From CAZLMW01 sp964560875 (GTDB taxonomy: Bacteria; Myxococcota_A; UBA9042): a stretch of 27,421 nucleotides of DNA. The stretch spans positions 1 to 27,421 of the forward strand of contig CAZLMW010000107.1 in NCBI GenBank assembly GCA_964560875.1, written 5' to 3'. A program made the translations under genes and the position numbers. Shown piece after piece: positions 8,239-15,254 of the stretch. Under the pieces are notes generated by a model that had not been told where the DNA came from, searched no databases, and worked only from the letters and a program-made list of their open reading frames with translations. Each line of letters begins with the position of its first letter. Position 1 is the first letter of the stretch.

Positions 8239-9153
8239 ATGGTTGAGCCCGTCCGAAAGCTACGCGGTGCCGTCTTCTCAGCCGTCGCGGCTGCCGTCTT
8301 CGTGCTCGCTGCCGGATTTGCGTTCATCTGGCTGCTGCACGCCTACCACGTCGAATCGGTTTACGCAGAGCTGCTGCGCCTCGCCGCGCTCGCCGATATC
8401 AAGGCCGAGGCCGTCGCCGCGATCCGCGAGTCCATGTCGAACACCGACGCGCTCGCGATGCCGCTTCGGGCCGCCGGCGCTGTCGTGGTCCTCTCCTCGA
8501 TCGTGGCTGCGCGCGCCGCGTGGCTCATCGCCAGCCATAACGCCGAGATCGAGGCCGAGCGTCTCGCCCGGTGGGAAGTCCAGCGCCAGCTCCAGGAGCG
8601 GACGATGAAGCTGCGCCAGAACCGCCAGAACCTCGATCGCCTCAACTCGCTCGACGGCCTGACCCAGATCGCGAACCGCGAGCACGTCGAGGCCGGTCTC
8701 GAACGCGAATGGCGCCGCGCTGCCCGGGTCAAAGGTCCGCTGTCGATGATGCTGATCGATGTCGACGGCATGACCGAGTACAACGATTTGTATGGTCACC
8801 TCGCCGGCGACGATTATCTCAAACGACTCGCGCGCGAGCTGCACAGCCTTTGCGGTCGACCAACCGACGTGGTGGGACGCTACGACGGTGACGTGTTCGC
8901 CATCGTTCTCGGCGCAACCGACAGCGACGGCGCCAAAGTCATCGCCGATGCCGCTCGCCGGGCTGCAACCCGCGTGGTTGAAGGCCTGCGAGACACCCCG
9001 CCACCGCACTTGCTGACCGTCAGTGTGGGTGGCGTCGTGGCCCGCCCGCAGCCCGACAGCCAGGCCGACATGGTGGTCGATGTCGCCGTGACGAAGGTCG
9101 AAGAGGCCAAGAAGAGCGGTGGCAATAGCGTGTCGCTCGAGCTGCCGAGCTGA
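8239..9153 (+). CDS. Membrane-anchored degenerate GGDEF protein with intact I-site
   Basis: The 304-residue protein has two membrane segments (about 11-33 and 78-98) enclosing a small periplasmic part, a helical, probably coiled-coil stretch (about 100-135) and a C-terminal GGDEF domain opened by NSLDGLTQIANR. GGDEF domains normally make cyclic di-GMP. Here the signature is DGDVF (216-220) instead of GG(D/E)EF, so the first glycine and the catalytic/metal-binding glutamate are lost. The LIDVD metal loop and YNDLYGH are kept. Five residues before the signature lies RPTD (207-210), in exactly the position of the RxxD inhibitory site that binds c-di-GMP. Known proteins of this kind, such as PelD, act as c-di-GMP receptors. 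A receptor role is therefore inferred, and synthesis is unlikely. The ATG has only a poor Shine-Dalgarno sequence. Confidence 0.85.
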   Translation: MVEPVRKLRGAVFSAVAAAVFVLAAGFAFIWLLHAYHVESVYAELLRLAALADIKAEAVAAIRESMSNTDALAMPLRAAGAVVVLSSIVAARAAWLIASHNAEIEAERLARWEVQRQLQERTMKLRQNRQNLDRLNSLDGLTQIANREHVEAGLEREWRRAARVKGPLSMMLIDVDGMTEYNDLYGHLAGDDYLKRLARELHSLCGRPTDVVGRYDGDVFAIVLGATDSDGAKVIADAARRAATRVVEGLRDTPPPHLLTVSVGGVVARPQPDSQADMVVDVAVTKVEEAKKSGGNSVSLELPS

Positions 9154-9168
9154 TACCGGCCGGCGGGC

Positions 9169-10029
9169 TCACCCCGCGGTTGGGGTCGCCGCACAAGGCG
9201 CTTGGAGCGCGTCCGCCAGGGGACGCAGCTTGCCGTTGCTCCGCCAATTCCGCTCTTGCATCAGCTCGCGCATCGCCTGCTTGCGATCATCGCTGACCGG
9301 GTGGCTGCGGAGGATGTCGACGCGGTCGGCGAAGTCTTCGTGAGACGCCTCGGACAGCGCAGTCATCACCGCCATCGCGCCGGCTGCGTGCCCGTACATG
9401 CCGACGATCGCACCGACACCGACGAGATCCGCATCCGTTTCCTGCCCGCGGTTGTGGGCGGCGAGGGCGGCGTTGGAGATGTTGGCGACAACCTCAGCGG
9501 ACGCCGCCGATCCGACGAGTCCGAGAGCAACTGCAACGACGAGTCCACGTCCCAGCCCGCGCAGATGGTCGCGGTGTTCGAAGTGGCCGAGCTCGTGACC
9601 AAGCACAAATGCGAGCTCATTTTCGCTGTGCAACACCTTGAGCAGTCCGCTCGTCACGAGGATGCCGCCGCCGGGCAAGGCCAGCGCGTTGGGTACGGCG
9701 TAGCACGTCACGCGCACGTCAAACTCGTAGGGCAGCGATTCGGTGTTGGCGTGAACCCGGTCAAAGAGCTCGCGCAGCGCTTCGTTGGCTTCCTTGGTCG
9801 CGTCGCTGCCGCCGACGCTCTTGCGGATCGTGTCCAGAACCGGAGCGAAAATGGCCTTTTCGGTGTCCCGTGAGATGAACCCGACCGCGACGTCTGTCGC
9901 GAGGGCGATCACGACGACGAGACCGACCACGACAACCGTGATGCCGGCGAACAGTTGGACAATGTCGCGAACGGGGCGCTGATCGCCCAGGTTGACGGAG
10001 TCGTCGGGCAGACGTGGTGCAGAGTTCAT
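9169..10029 (-). CDS. M48-family zinc metalloprotease, membrane-anchored
   Basis: The 286-residue protein has one strong membrane segment (about 27-50) and an M48 peptidase domain. HELGH (145-149) gives the two zinc histidines and the catalytic glutamate, and E197 in NRGQETDAD is the expected third ligand. The segment around ALALPGGGILVTSGLL is typical of this family. M48 peptidases act in membrane or envelope protein quality control, as HtpX and BepA (YfgC) do. The gene is the last of a minus-strand set, 39 bases after the membrane-bound YbjQ gene, and has no clear Shine-Dalgarno sequence of its own. Its 3' end lies only 15 bases from that of the convergent GGDEF gene. Confidence 0.9.
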   Translation of the reverse strand: MNSAPRLPDDSVNLGDQRPVRDIVQLFAGITVVVVGLVVVIALATDVAVGFISRDTEKAIFAPVLDTIRKSVGGSDATKEANEALRELFDRVHANTESLPYEFDVRVTCYAVPNALALPGGGILVTSGLLKVLHSENELAFVLGHELGHFEHRDHLRGLGRGLVVAVALGLVGSAASAEVVANISNAALAAHNRGQETDADLVGVGAIVGMYGHAAGAMAVMTALSEASHEDFADRVDILRSHPVSDDRKQAMRELMQERNWRSNGKLRPLADALQAPCAATPTAG

Positions 10030-10068
10030 GGCGCAGATGCGAACGGCCGCGATCGCGGCGCGTCGAGA

Positions 10069-10548
10069 TCAGAATTTGCGCGCGAAAGGCGAGTCACTGG
10101 GCAGCTTCAAAGCGGTCCCGAACGCCAGAACCTCGACACCGGCCGTGCCTTTTCCGTCGCCGCGGGAAGCGGCCAACCGAGCTGTCTCGAGGCGCACATT
10201 GATGACGGCGTCAAAGCCGCGCCGATGGGCCTCTTCTTTCATGCGCAAGAGCGCCTCACGCCGGCCGCGGTCCAGGACCGTTTCGTACGCGCCGAGGCGA
10301 CCGCCGACGAACATCCGGAGCCCGGCCAGGAAGCGCTTGAAGTAGTCGACCGAGACGACGGCCGACCCCATCACCATCGACACCTCGGTCGCAGCGGCGC
10401 TATCGGCGATATCGCGCATCGTCACGGCCTGCAGACCGACGAATCGCTGTTCGCGTTCCCGCAGCGAGGCCAGGTGCTCGCGCTCAAGATACGAGCCGAC
10501 GAAGTAACCGACCAGCAGTAAAACGAGCGTGGTTAGGAGTGCCGCCAT
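10069..10548 (-). CDS. YbjQ/UPF0145-family protein with N-terminal membrane anchor
   Basis: The 159-residue protein begins with a membrane helix (about 3-20) followed by a YbjQ domain. Its marks are VVSVDYFKRFLAGLRMFVGG, GAYETVL, a helix with REAL, then GFDAVINVRLET and a final AFGTALKL strand. YbjQ proteins form small beta-rich pentamers of unknown function, once labelled heavy-metal binding. Canonical members are about 107 residues, so the anchor and a short linker are extra. The ATG lies three bases after the stop of the upstream YbjQ gene and has no obvious Shine-Dalgarno sequence, which suggests translational coupling. Confidence 0.85.
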   Translation of the reverse strand: MAALLTTLVLLLVGYFVGSYLEREHLASLREREQRFVGLQAVTMRDIADSAAATEVSMVMGSAVVSVDYFKRFLAGLRMFVGGRLGAYETVLDRGRREALLRMKEEAHRRGFDAVINVRLETARLAASRGDGKGTAGVEVLAFGTALKLPSDSPFARKF

Positions 10549-10551
10549 CGG

Positions 10552-10866
10552 TTATTCGACCCGGACAGCGGTGCCGTATGCAAAGAGCTCGGCCGCTCCC
10601 TGCGCGACGGACGAGGTCGCAAAGCGCACATTGACGACGGCATTGGCGCCGACGGATTCTGCCTGCTGGGTCATCCGCTTGATCGCTTCTTCACGCGATT
10701 CGTGCAGCAGCTCGGTGTAGCCCCGCAGCTCGCCGCCAACGAGGTTTTTCAGCCCAGCCGCGATGTCCCGCCCGATATGTTTGGCGCGGACCGTGCTGCC
10801 CGTCACGACGCCGAAGACCTGCACAACGGTGCGGCCTGGAACGCCATCGGTGGTGGTCATGATCAT
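10552..10866 (-). CDS. YbjQ/UPF0145-family protein, soluble
   Basis: This 104-residue protein matches canonical YbjQ proteins in length and pattern: FGVVTGSTV, a GLKNLVGGELRGYTELL helix, REEAIKRM, GANAVVNVRF and a final AYGTAVRVE. The ATG at 10866 follows GGAGAA at 10871-10876. A TTG four codons further upstream is possible but overlaps that ribosome binding site and is less likely. It is the second gene of a four-gene minus-strand set, 37 bases after the holin-like gene and three bases before its membrane-anchored paralogue. Function is unknown for the family. Confidence 0.88.
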   Translation of the reverse strand: MIMTTTDGVPGRTVVQVFGVVTGSTVRAKHIGRDIAAGLKNLVGGELRGYTELLHESREEAIKRMTQQAESVGANAVVNVRFATSSVAQGAAELFAYGTAVRVE

Positions 10867-10903
10867 CGAGTTCTCCAACGGTATCGCAGCTGGCGAGGCC
10901 GAT

Positions 10904-11257
10904 TCAGGTCAGCAACCGCACGCCCACAGCGCCGATGATATTCATCATGAGGCCGGCGATGAACGCCCACGGCAGGCTTTCTATTTCGAGGGCGTCGCTC
11001 ATCTTGTCGACGATGATCAGCACAACGCCCGAGATGACGGCCTTGGTCAGCGTTGCGAACAGCCACCACGCCAACGAAAGCGTCACGATCCCGGCCATGA
11101 AGTACATGAGCGCGCCGATCGTCGCGTTGAGCACGCCAAAAAGCGCCGCGACCATCACCGCGTTGCCGATTCCCGGGCGCAGTTTGAAACCGGGAAGGAC
11201 AAGGGCGGTCACCCACACGCCAATGGCGAGAACGAACCAGCTGATAAGCCAAGACAT
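10904..11257 (-). CDS. Holin-superfamily IV-like small membrane protein (YvlD type)
   Basis: This 117-residue protein is almost entirely hydrophobic, with four membrane segments, a LPGFKLRPGIGNAVMVAALFGVLNATIG stretch near the N-terminus and a helix pair after it. This pattern belongs to the phage holin family 4 / YvlD group, common chromosomal membrane proteins despite the name. The ATG at 11257 (MSWLISWF) gives the usual N-terminus; an in-frame ATG at 11287 would add ten polar residues. It heads a set with two YbjQ genes and an M48 protease. The function is unknown, and a prophage origin is not indicated. Confidence 0.82.
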   Translation of the reverse strand: MSWLISWFVLAIGVWVTALVLPGFKLRPGIGNAVMVAALFGVLNATIGALMYFMAGIVTLSLAWWLFATLTKAVISGVVLIIVDKMSDALEIESLPWAFIAGLMMNIIGAVGVRLLT

Positions 11258-11423
11258 GCCGCCATCATCGCACCTCGTGGTTGTCATGCAAAGCCGGCCA
11301 CGTCTGAAGCGAAGGATTCAGAACCGATCGATTGATCGATAACGCGGTGTGCGCGCAAATAGAGCGGAGCGGCAGCGGGCAATGCCAAGACCAACGACCT
11401 GTCCCACGAGGACAAATTCATGC

Positions 11424-11452
11424 TTGACCGCGATGTAACCACTGCTTACATT
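11424..11452 (+). promoter_or_regulatory. Candidate promoter with dyad for the flavoprotein gene
   Basis: TTGACC (11424-11429) and TACATT (11447-11452), 17 bases apart, match the sigma-70 consensus at five and four positions. The inverted repeat ATGTAA-N7-TTACAT (11433-11451) covers the spacer and most of the -10 element, as MerR-type operators often do. The regulator itself is not in the window. Confidence 0.4.
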
Positions 11453-11483
11453 CCCGCCGCGAGGCCCAGGCAGCGCCCCAATT

Positions 11484-11515
11484 ACGAGCCATGAGCCCAA
11501 CCACGAGCCATCAGC
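11484..11515 (+). repeat. Two direct repeats ACGAGCCATSAGC before a start codon
   Basis: ACGAGCCATGAGC (11484-11496) and ACGAGCCATCAGC (11503-11515) differ at one base and are 19 bases apart. They lie between the candidate promoter and the ATG at 11526, in the presumed leader, where no Shine-Dalgarno sequence is visible. Confidence 0.6.
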
Positions 11516-11525
11516 GAGCAAAGCC

Positions 11526-13184
11526 ATGATTTCACCTACGTTGCACACCGCACGCCGCGTCAAGACACCTCTACCCGACCGCGAAGTGGACGTCGCCATC
11601 GTCGGCGCTGGGCTCGGGGGCATCACCGCCGGCGCGTACCTCGCCCAGCACGGCATGTCGGTGGCGATCTTCGACGGGCATTACGTCGCGGGTGGATGCG
11701 CCACGATGTTCGAACGCGGCAAGAAGGATCGCCGCTACTGCTTCGACGTCGGGCTGCACTACATCGGTGACTGCGGCCCGTCCGGCGGCATCCCCACGGT
11801 GCTTGGCGGCCTCGGCGTCGAGATCGACTATGTGCCCATGGACCAGGACGGCTTTGACACGCTCGTCTTCCCCGACTTCGAGTTTCAGATCCCGGCCAAC
11901 AAGAAGCTCTACCGCGACCGCCTCGTCGCGATGTTCCCCAAGGAAAAGAAAGGCATCGATCGCTACATGCGCTTCCTAAATGAAGTGGCTCTCATCGCAG
12001 CCCGCATGGAACGCAACAACGGCCGCATGGACAAAGGCGCGTTCGTCGACATCTTGCTGCGCGGCCGACTGCTGGCTCGCTACCAAAACGCGACGCTCGA
12101 AACATTCCTCAATTCGTGCACGCGGGACGAACGACTGCGCGCGGTCCTCTGCGGCCAACACGGCGACTACGGGCTGCCGCCGTCGCGCGTTTCGGCGCTG
12201 CTCCACGCCGGCCTCGCCAACCACTATTTCGAGGGCGCCTACTACCCCAAGGGCGGCGGCCAGGTCATCGCCGACCGGATCTGCGACGTCATCGAAGGTC
12301 ACGGCGGCACCATCCACCTGCGCCACCTCGTCGAAGAGATCCTGGTCGAAAACGGCCGCACGGTCGGCGTCCGTGTCAAGCCGCCCAAAGGTGACGCTGT
12401 GCACGTCCGCGCCCGCTGCGTGCTCAGCAACGCCGACCTGAAACGCACCATGCTCGACCTCATCGACCGCGAGCACGTGCCCAGCGAGTGGATAACGCGC
12501 GCCGAGGGCTTCGAAATGGGCGGCGCCATCTACATGACCTACCTATCGGTGACGGCCGATATGAAAGCCAAGGGGATGCGCGCGACAAACTACTGGCAGT
12601 TCGACGGGTACGACGTCGAGGGCTACTACGCCGACTCCGCCAACTCCGGCCACCCTGTGCCGCGCGGCTGCTACATCACCAGCACATCGATGAAGGACCC
12701 CGACTCCCCCGGACATGCCCCCGACGGCGAGTTCAACATCGAGATCATGACGCTGGTCCCCGGCCAGGCTTCGGCGTGGGGCATGACCGACAAGGCAGCG
12801 ATCGACTCGGTCAAGTACCGGCGCGACGACGCGTATCGCGAGCTCAAGCAGCGCATCGAAGACAACATGGTCGGGCGGCTCGAAGGCCTCTTCCCAGGCA
12901 CCGCCGAAACGATCGTGTTCCGCGAATCCGCCACGCCAATCACCCACACCCGCTACACGCGGGCCAGCGATGGCACGGGGTATGGCCTCGCCGCCACGCC
13001 TGAACAGTTCCTCAAGAAGCGCCCCGGATACCGCGGGCCGATCCCCGGCCTCTACTTCGCGGGCGCCTCGACGCGAGCAGGCCACGGGGTTGTCGGCGCC
13101 ATGACCAGCGGAAAACACGCCGCGCTCAAGGTCGCCAAGGACTTCGGACGCCCGCTCGCCGTCGACCACCGACACGCCGCATAG
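11526..13184 (+). CDS. Phytoene desaturase / retinol saturase-like FAD oxidoreductase
   Basis: The 552-residue protein has an N-terminal dinucleotide-binding fold with VGAGLGG (26-32), followed by AYLAQHGMSVAIFDGH and VAGGC, as in CrtI-type and RetSat-type flavoproteins. The C-terminal FAD motif is GLYFAGASTRAGHGVVGA, near residues 508-525. Members desaturate, isomerise or saturate polyenes and related lipids. The length and the GG(Q)VIADRI segment in the middle fit this broad family; the substrate cannot be read from sequence. No other carotenoid gene lies nearby, so a carotenoid role is unproven. It stands alone on the plus strand, convergent with the 2-aminomuconate genes. A start a few codons downstream is possible, since the ribosome binding site is poor. 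Confidence 0.82.
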   Translation: MISPTLHTARRVKTPLPDREVDVAIVGAGLGGITAGAYLAQHGMSVAIFDGHYVAGGCATMFERGKKDRRYCFDVGLHYIGDCGPSGGIPTVLGGLGVEIDYVPMDQDGFDTLVFPDFEFQIPANKKLYRDRLVAMFPKEKKGIDRYMRFLNEVALIAARMERNNGRMDKGAFVDILLRGRLLARYQNATLETFLNSCTRDERLRAVLCGQHGDYGLPPSRVSALLHAGLANHYFEGAYYPKGGGQVIADRICDVIEGHGGTIHLRHLVEEILVENGRTVGVRVKPPKGDAVHVRARCVLSNADLKRTMLDLIDREHVPSEWITRAEGFEMGGAIYMTYLSVTADMKAKGMRATNYWQFDGYDVEGYYADSANSGHPVPRGCYITSTSMKDPDSPGHAPDGEFNIEIMTLVPGQASAWGMTDKAAIDSVKYRRDDAYRELKQRIEDNMVGRLEGLFPGTAETIVFRESATPITHTRYTRASDGTGYGLAATPEQFLKKRPGYRGPIPGLYFAGASTRAGHGVVGAMTSGKHAALKVAKDFGRPLAVDHRHAA

Positions 13185-13235
13185 GCCGCACTAAATCGAC
13201 CGGACGGTCAGTATCGAGTTCCGCGGTGGGCGGAC

Positions 13236-13667
13236 CTATTCGGCGTAGGCGATCGCCTTGATCTCGACCAACAAGTTGGGATGAGGCAGCTCGGCGACGG
13301 CGACAGTTGTTCGGCTGGGCCCGGTCGCGGCGTCGAAATAGCCGTTGTAGACCTCGTTCATGCCCCCGTAATCCGCCATGTCGACGAGGAACACGGTCAC
13401 GTCCACGACATTGGCCAGGGACAGACCGGTCGCCCTCAGAATCGTGTCGATGTTTGTCAGGACCGCCTCGGTTTGAGCGCGAATGTCCTTGTCGACGCCC
13501 ACAACCTCGCCGTTTTCATCGCGGACGACGGTGGCGCCGACATGTGTGCCGTCGGGTCGGCGGGACGAGATGCCCGAGACGAAGACGAAAGGCCCGGCTC
13601 TTCGCGCATGGGGATAGGCTGCGAGCGCGGGCGCCCTGCCCTGCACGGTGATGGATTCGCCGCTCAT
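13236..13667 (-). CDS. 2-aminomuconate deaminase-like RidA-family protein
   Basis: The 143-residue protein is a RidA/YjgF-family member. The segment AYPHARRAGPFVFVSGISSRRPDG near the N-terminus, VFLVDMADYGGMNEVYN in the middle, and GPSRTTVAVAELPHPNLLVEIKA at the end are typical of 2-aminomuconate deaminases (AmnD/NbaF type). They release ammonia from 2-aminomuconate to give 4-oxalocrotonate in the 3-hydroxyanthranilate/2-aminophenol meta-cleavage pathways. The start at 13667 is supported by GGAG six bases upstream. It lies 29 bases... downstream of the matching semialdehyde dehydrogenase gene, and this pairing is strong support. A general RidA imine-deaminase role remains possible. Confidence 0.85.
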   Translation of the reverse strand: MSGESITVQGRAPALAAYPHARRAGPFVFVSGISSRRPDGTHVGATVVRDENGEVVGVDKDIRAQTEAVLTNIDTILRATGLSLANVVDVTVFLVDMADYGGMNEVYNGYFDAATGPSRTTVAVAELPHPNLLVEIKAIAYAE

Positions 13668-13673
13668 CTCGAG

Positions 13674-13677
13674 CTCC
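13674..13677 (-). promoter_or_regulatory. Ribosome binding site of the deaminase gene
   Basis: GGAG on the minus strand lies six bases before the ATG at 13667, in the short gap after the dehydrogenase stop codon. It supports this start. Confidence 0.6.
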
Positions 13678-13695
13678 AGGGGATGACAAGAAGGT

Positions 13696-15159
13696 CTACA
13701 GCTTGATGCAGATGTTTTTGAGCTCGGTGTAGAACTCCATCGAATACGCGCCGCCTTCGCGCCCGATGCCCGACTGCTTCATGCCGCCAAAGGGCGTGCG
13801 GAGGTCGCGCAGAAACCACGTATTGACCCACACGATGCCGGCGTCGATGCGATGAGCGACGCGGTGAGCGCGCTTGACGTTGCCCGTCCAGACGGAAGCA
13901 GCGAGGCCGTAGCGCGTAGCGTTGGCGAGGCGGATTGCTTCGGCTTCGTCGTCGAACGCCGTGATGTACGCGCACGGTCCGAAGATCTCGTCACGCGCGA
14001 TGGCCGTGTCGCTCGGTTCGCTTTCGGTCCACAGCGTTGGCGCCACCCAGAAACCGTCCTTGAACATGCCGCCGGCCGTCGCAGCGCCGCCGCCGGTGAC
14101 GATCTTGAGGCCATCGGCGCGCGCCTTCCGGTAAAACGACAGGACCTTGTCACGGTGGGTGGCCGAAATGAGCGGTCCCATGCCCGTTGATTCATCGCGA
14201 GGGTCGCCCAGCCGCAGCTTCTCGGCGCGGTCTTTCAGGGCGGCGACGAAACGCTCGTAGATTGGGCGCTGGACATAGACGCGTTCGGTGCACAGACAGA
14301 TTTGCCCGCAGTTGCTGAAGATGGCGCGTGCGACACCGTCGGCGGCTGCTTCGAAGTCGGAGTCGGCGAAGACGAGCGCCGGGTTCTTGCCGCCGAGCTC
14401 GAACGAGACGCGCTTCAGGTCGTTGGACGCCGCGGCCATGATGGCGCGGCCGGTGGCGCTCTCGCCGGTGAACGTGATGCCCGCGACGTCGGGATGGCTG
14501 ACGATGTGCTCGCCGGTGGACGCGGGTCCGAAGCCGTGCACGACGTTGAACACGCCGGGAGGCACGCCCGCGACGTTGAAGCACTCCCCGAGCATGGTGG
14601 CGGTGGACGGCGTCTCTTCGGACGGTTTGACGACCACCGTATTGCCGGCGGCAAGCGCGGGCGCGACCTTCCACGTCATCAGCAATAGCGGCAGGTTCCA
14701 CGGGCAAATCACGCCCACGACGCCGAGTGGCACGCGCTGGGTGTAGTTGAGCGCGCCGAGGCCATCGGCGCTCGGACTGTGAAATGCGGACTCGTGGTGG
14801 GCGGCGGCCATGTCCGCGAAGATTCGGAAGTTGGCAGCGCCGCGCGGAATGTCGACACGCGACGCGAACGATGTGGGCTTGCCGGTGTCGCGAACCTCGG
14901 CGGCCAGGAACGCGGCGGCGCGCTCCATGATGGCGTCGGCGACCTTGCGCAGCAGTCCGGCCCGCTCGCCCATCGACATCGCGCCCCACGGACCATCCAG
15001 GGCGCCTTTCGCGGCTTTCACAGCGGCGTCGACATCGGCCTGACCTGCCAGTGCGACGCGGCCTACCTCGCGCCCGAGCGCCGGGTCGACGAGGGCGAAC
15101 GTCTCACCGTCTGCCGAGTCGCGGTACGAACCGTCGATGAACAGCTTGATTGTCGCCAC
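13696..15159 (-). CDS. 2-aminomuconate / 2-hydroxymuconate semialdehyde dehydrogenase
   Basis: The 487-residue protein is a complete NAD(P)-dependent aldehyde dehydrogenase. It has PWNLP and KPSEETP in the cofactor domain, FELGGKNP with the general-base glutamate (about 254), and SNCGQICLC with the catalytic cysteine (about 288) in GQIC. The C-terminus, NTWFLRDLRTPFGGMKQSG followed by FYTELKNICIKL, is typical of the muconic semialdehyde dehydrogenase subgroup (AmnC/NbaE/DmpC type). It oxidises the ring-cleavage semialdehyde to the muconate that the next gene deaminates. The GTG at 15159 is preferred because GGGGGA lies seven bases before it; an in-frame TTG at 15189 has no such signal. Confidence 0.88.
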   Translation of the reverse strand: MATIKLFIDGSYRDSADGETFALVDPALGREVGRVALAGQADVDAAVKAAKGALDGPWGAMSMGERAGLLRKVADAIMERAAAFLAAEVRDTGKPTSFASRVDIPRGAANFRIFADMAAAHHESAFHSPSADGLGALNYTQRVPLGVVGVICPWNLPLLLMTWKVAPALAAGNTVVVKPSEETPSTATMLGECFNVAGVPPGVFNVVHGFGPASTGEHIVSHPDVAGITFTGESATGRAIMAAASNDLKRVSFELGGKNPALVFADSDFEAAADGVARAIFSNCGQICLCTERVYVQRPIYERFVAALKDRAEKLRLGDPRDESTGMGPLISATHRDKVLSFYRKARADGLKIVTGGGAATAGGMFKDGFWVAPTLWTESEPSDTAIARDEIFGPCAYITAFDDEAEAIRLANATRYGLAASVWTGNVKRAHRVAHRIDAGIVWVNTWFLRDLRTPFGGMKQSGIGREGGAYSMEFYTELKNICIKL

Positions 15160-15187
15160 GCGTCCCCCATGTCGTGTTTTGGCAGCC

Positions 15188-15227
15188 AAAAACGGCTTCG
15201 GCCGGCCCTGTTGAGGACCGGCCGAAG
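15188..15227 (-). terminator. Intrinsic terminator after the second giant gene
   Basis: CTTCGGCCGG (15196-15205) and CCGGCCGAAG (15218-15227) form a perfect 10-bp stem with a 12-base loop. On the minus strand it is followed by CCGTTTTT. It begins 28 bases past the stop at 15255 and insulates the dehydrogenase gene that starts just downstream at 15159. Confidence 0.85.
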
Positions 15228-15254
15228 GTTTCTATCACAACCTAAATCGAACGC

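Larger units (their letters stand above)
11258..11525. other. Divergent intergenic region between holin-like and flavoprotein genes
   Basis: No gene is seen. The stretch holds two ATCGAT copies separated by TG (11327-11340), a candidate plus-strand promoter with an inverted repeat (11424-11452), and two near-identical 13-bp direct repeats just before the flavoprotein start. The two genes transcribed away from it begin at 11257 and 11526. Confidence 0.6.

Noticed and set aside
10904..11257. Holin-like gene as sign of a prophage
   Set aside because: No endolysin, integrase or structural phage genes are near; this family is common in bacterial chromosomes.
13198..13209. GACCG-GA-CGGTC dyad resembling a TetR-type operator
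   Set aside because: It lies between the 3' ends of two convergent genes, not in a promoter region, and no TetR gene is in the window.
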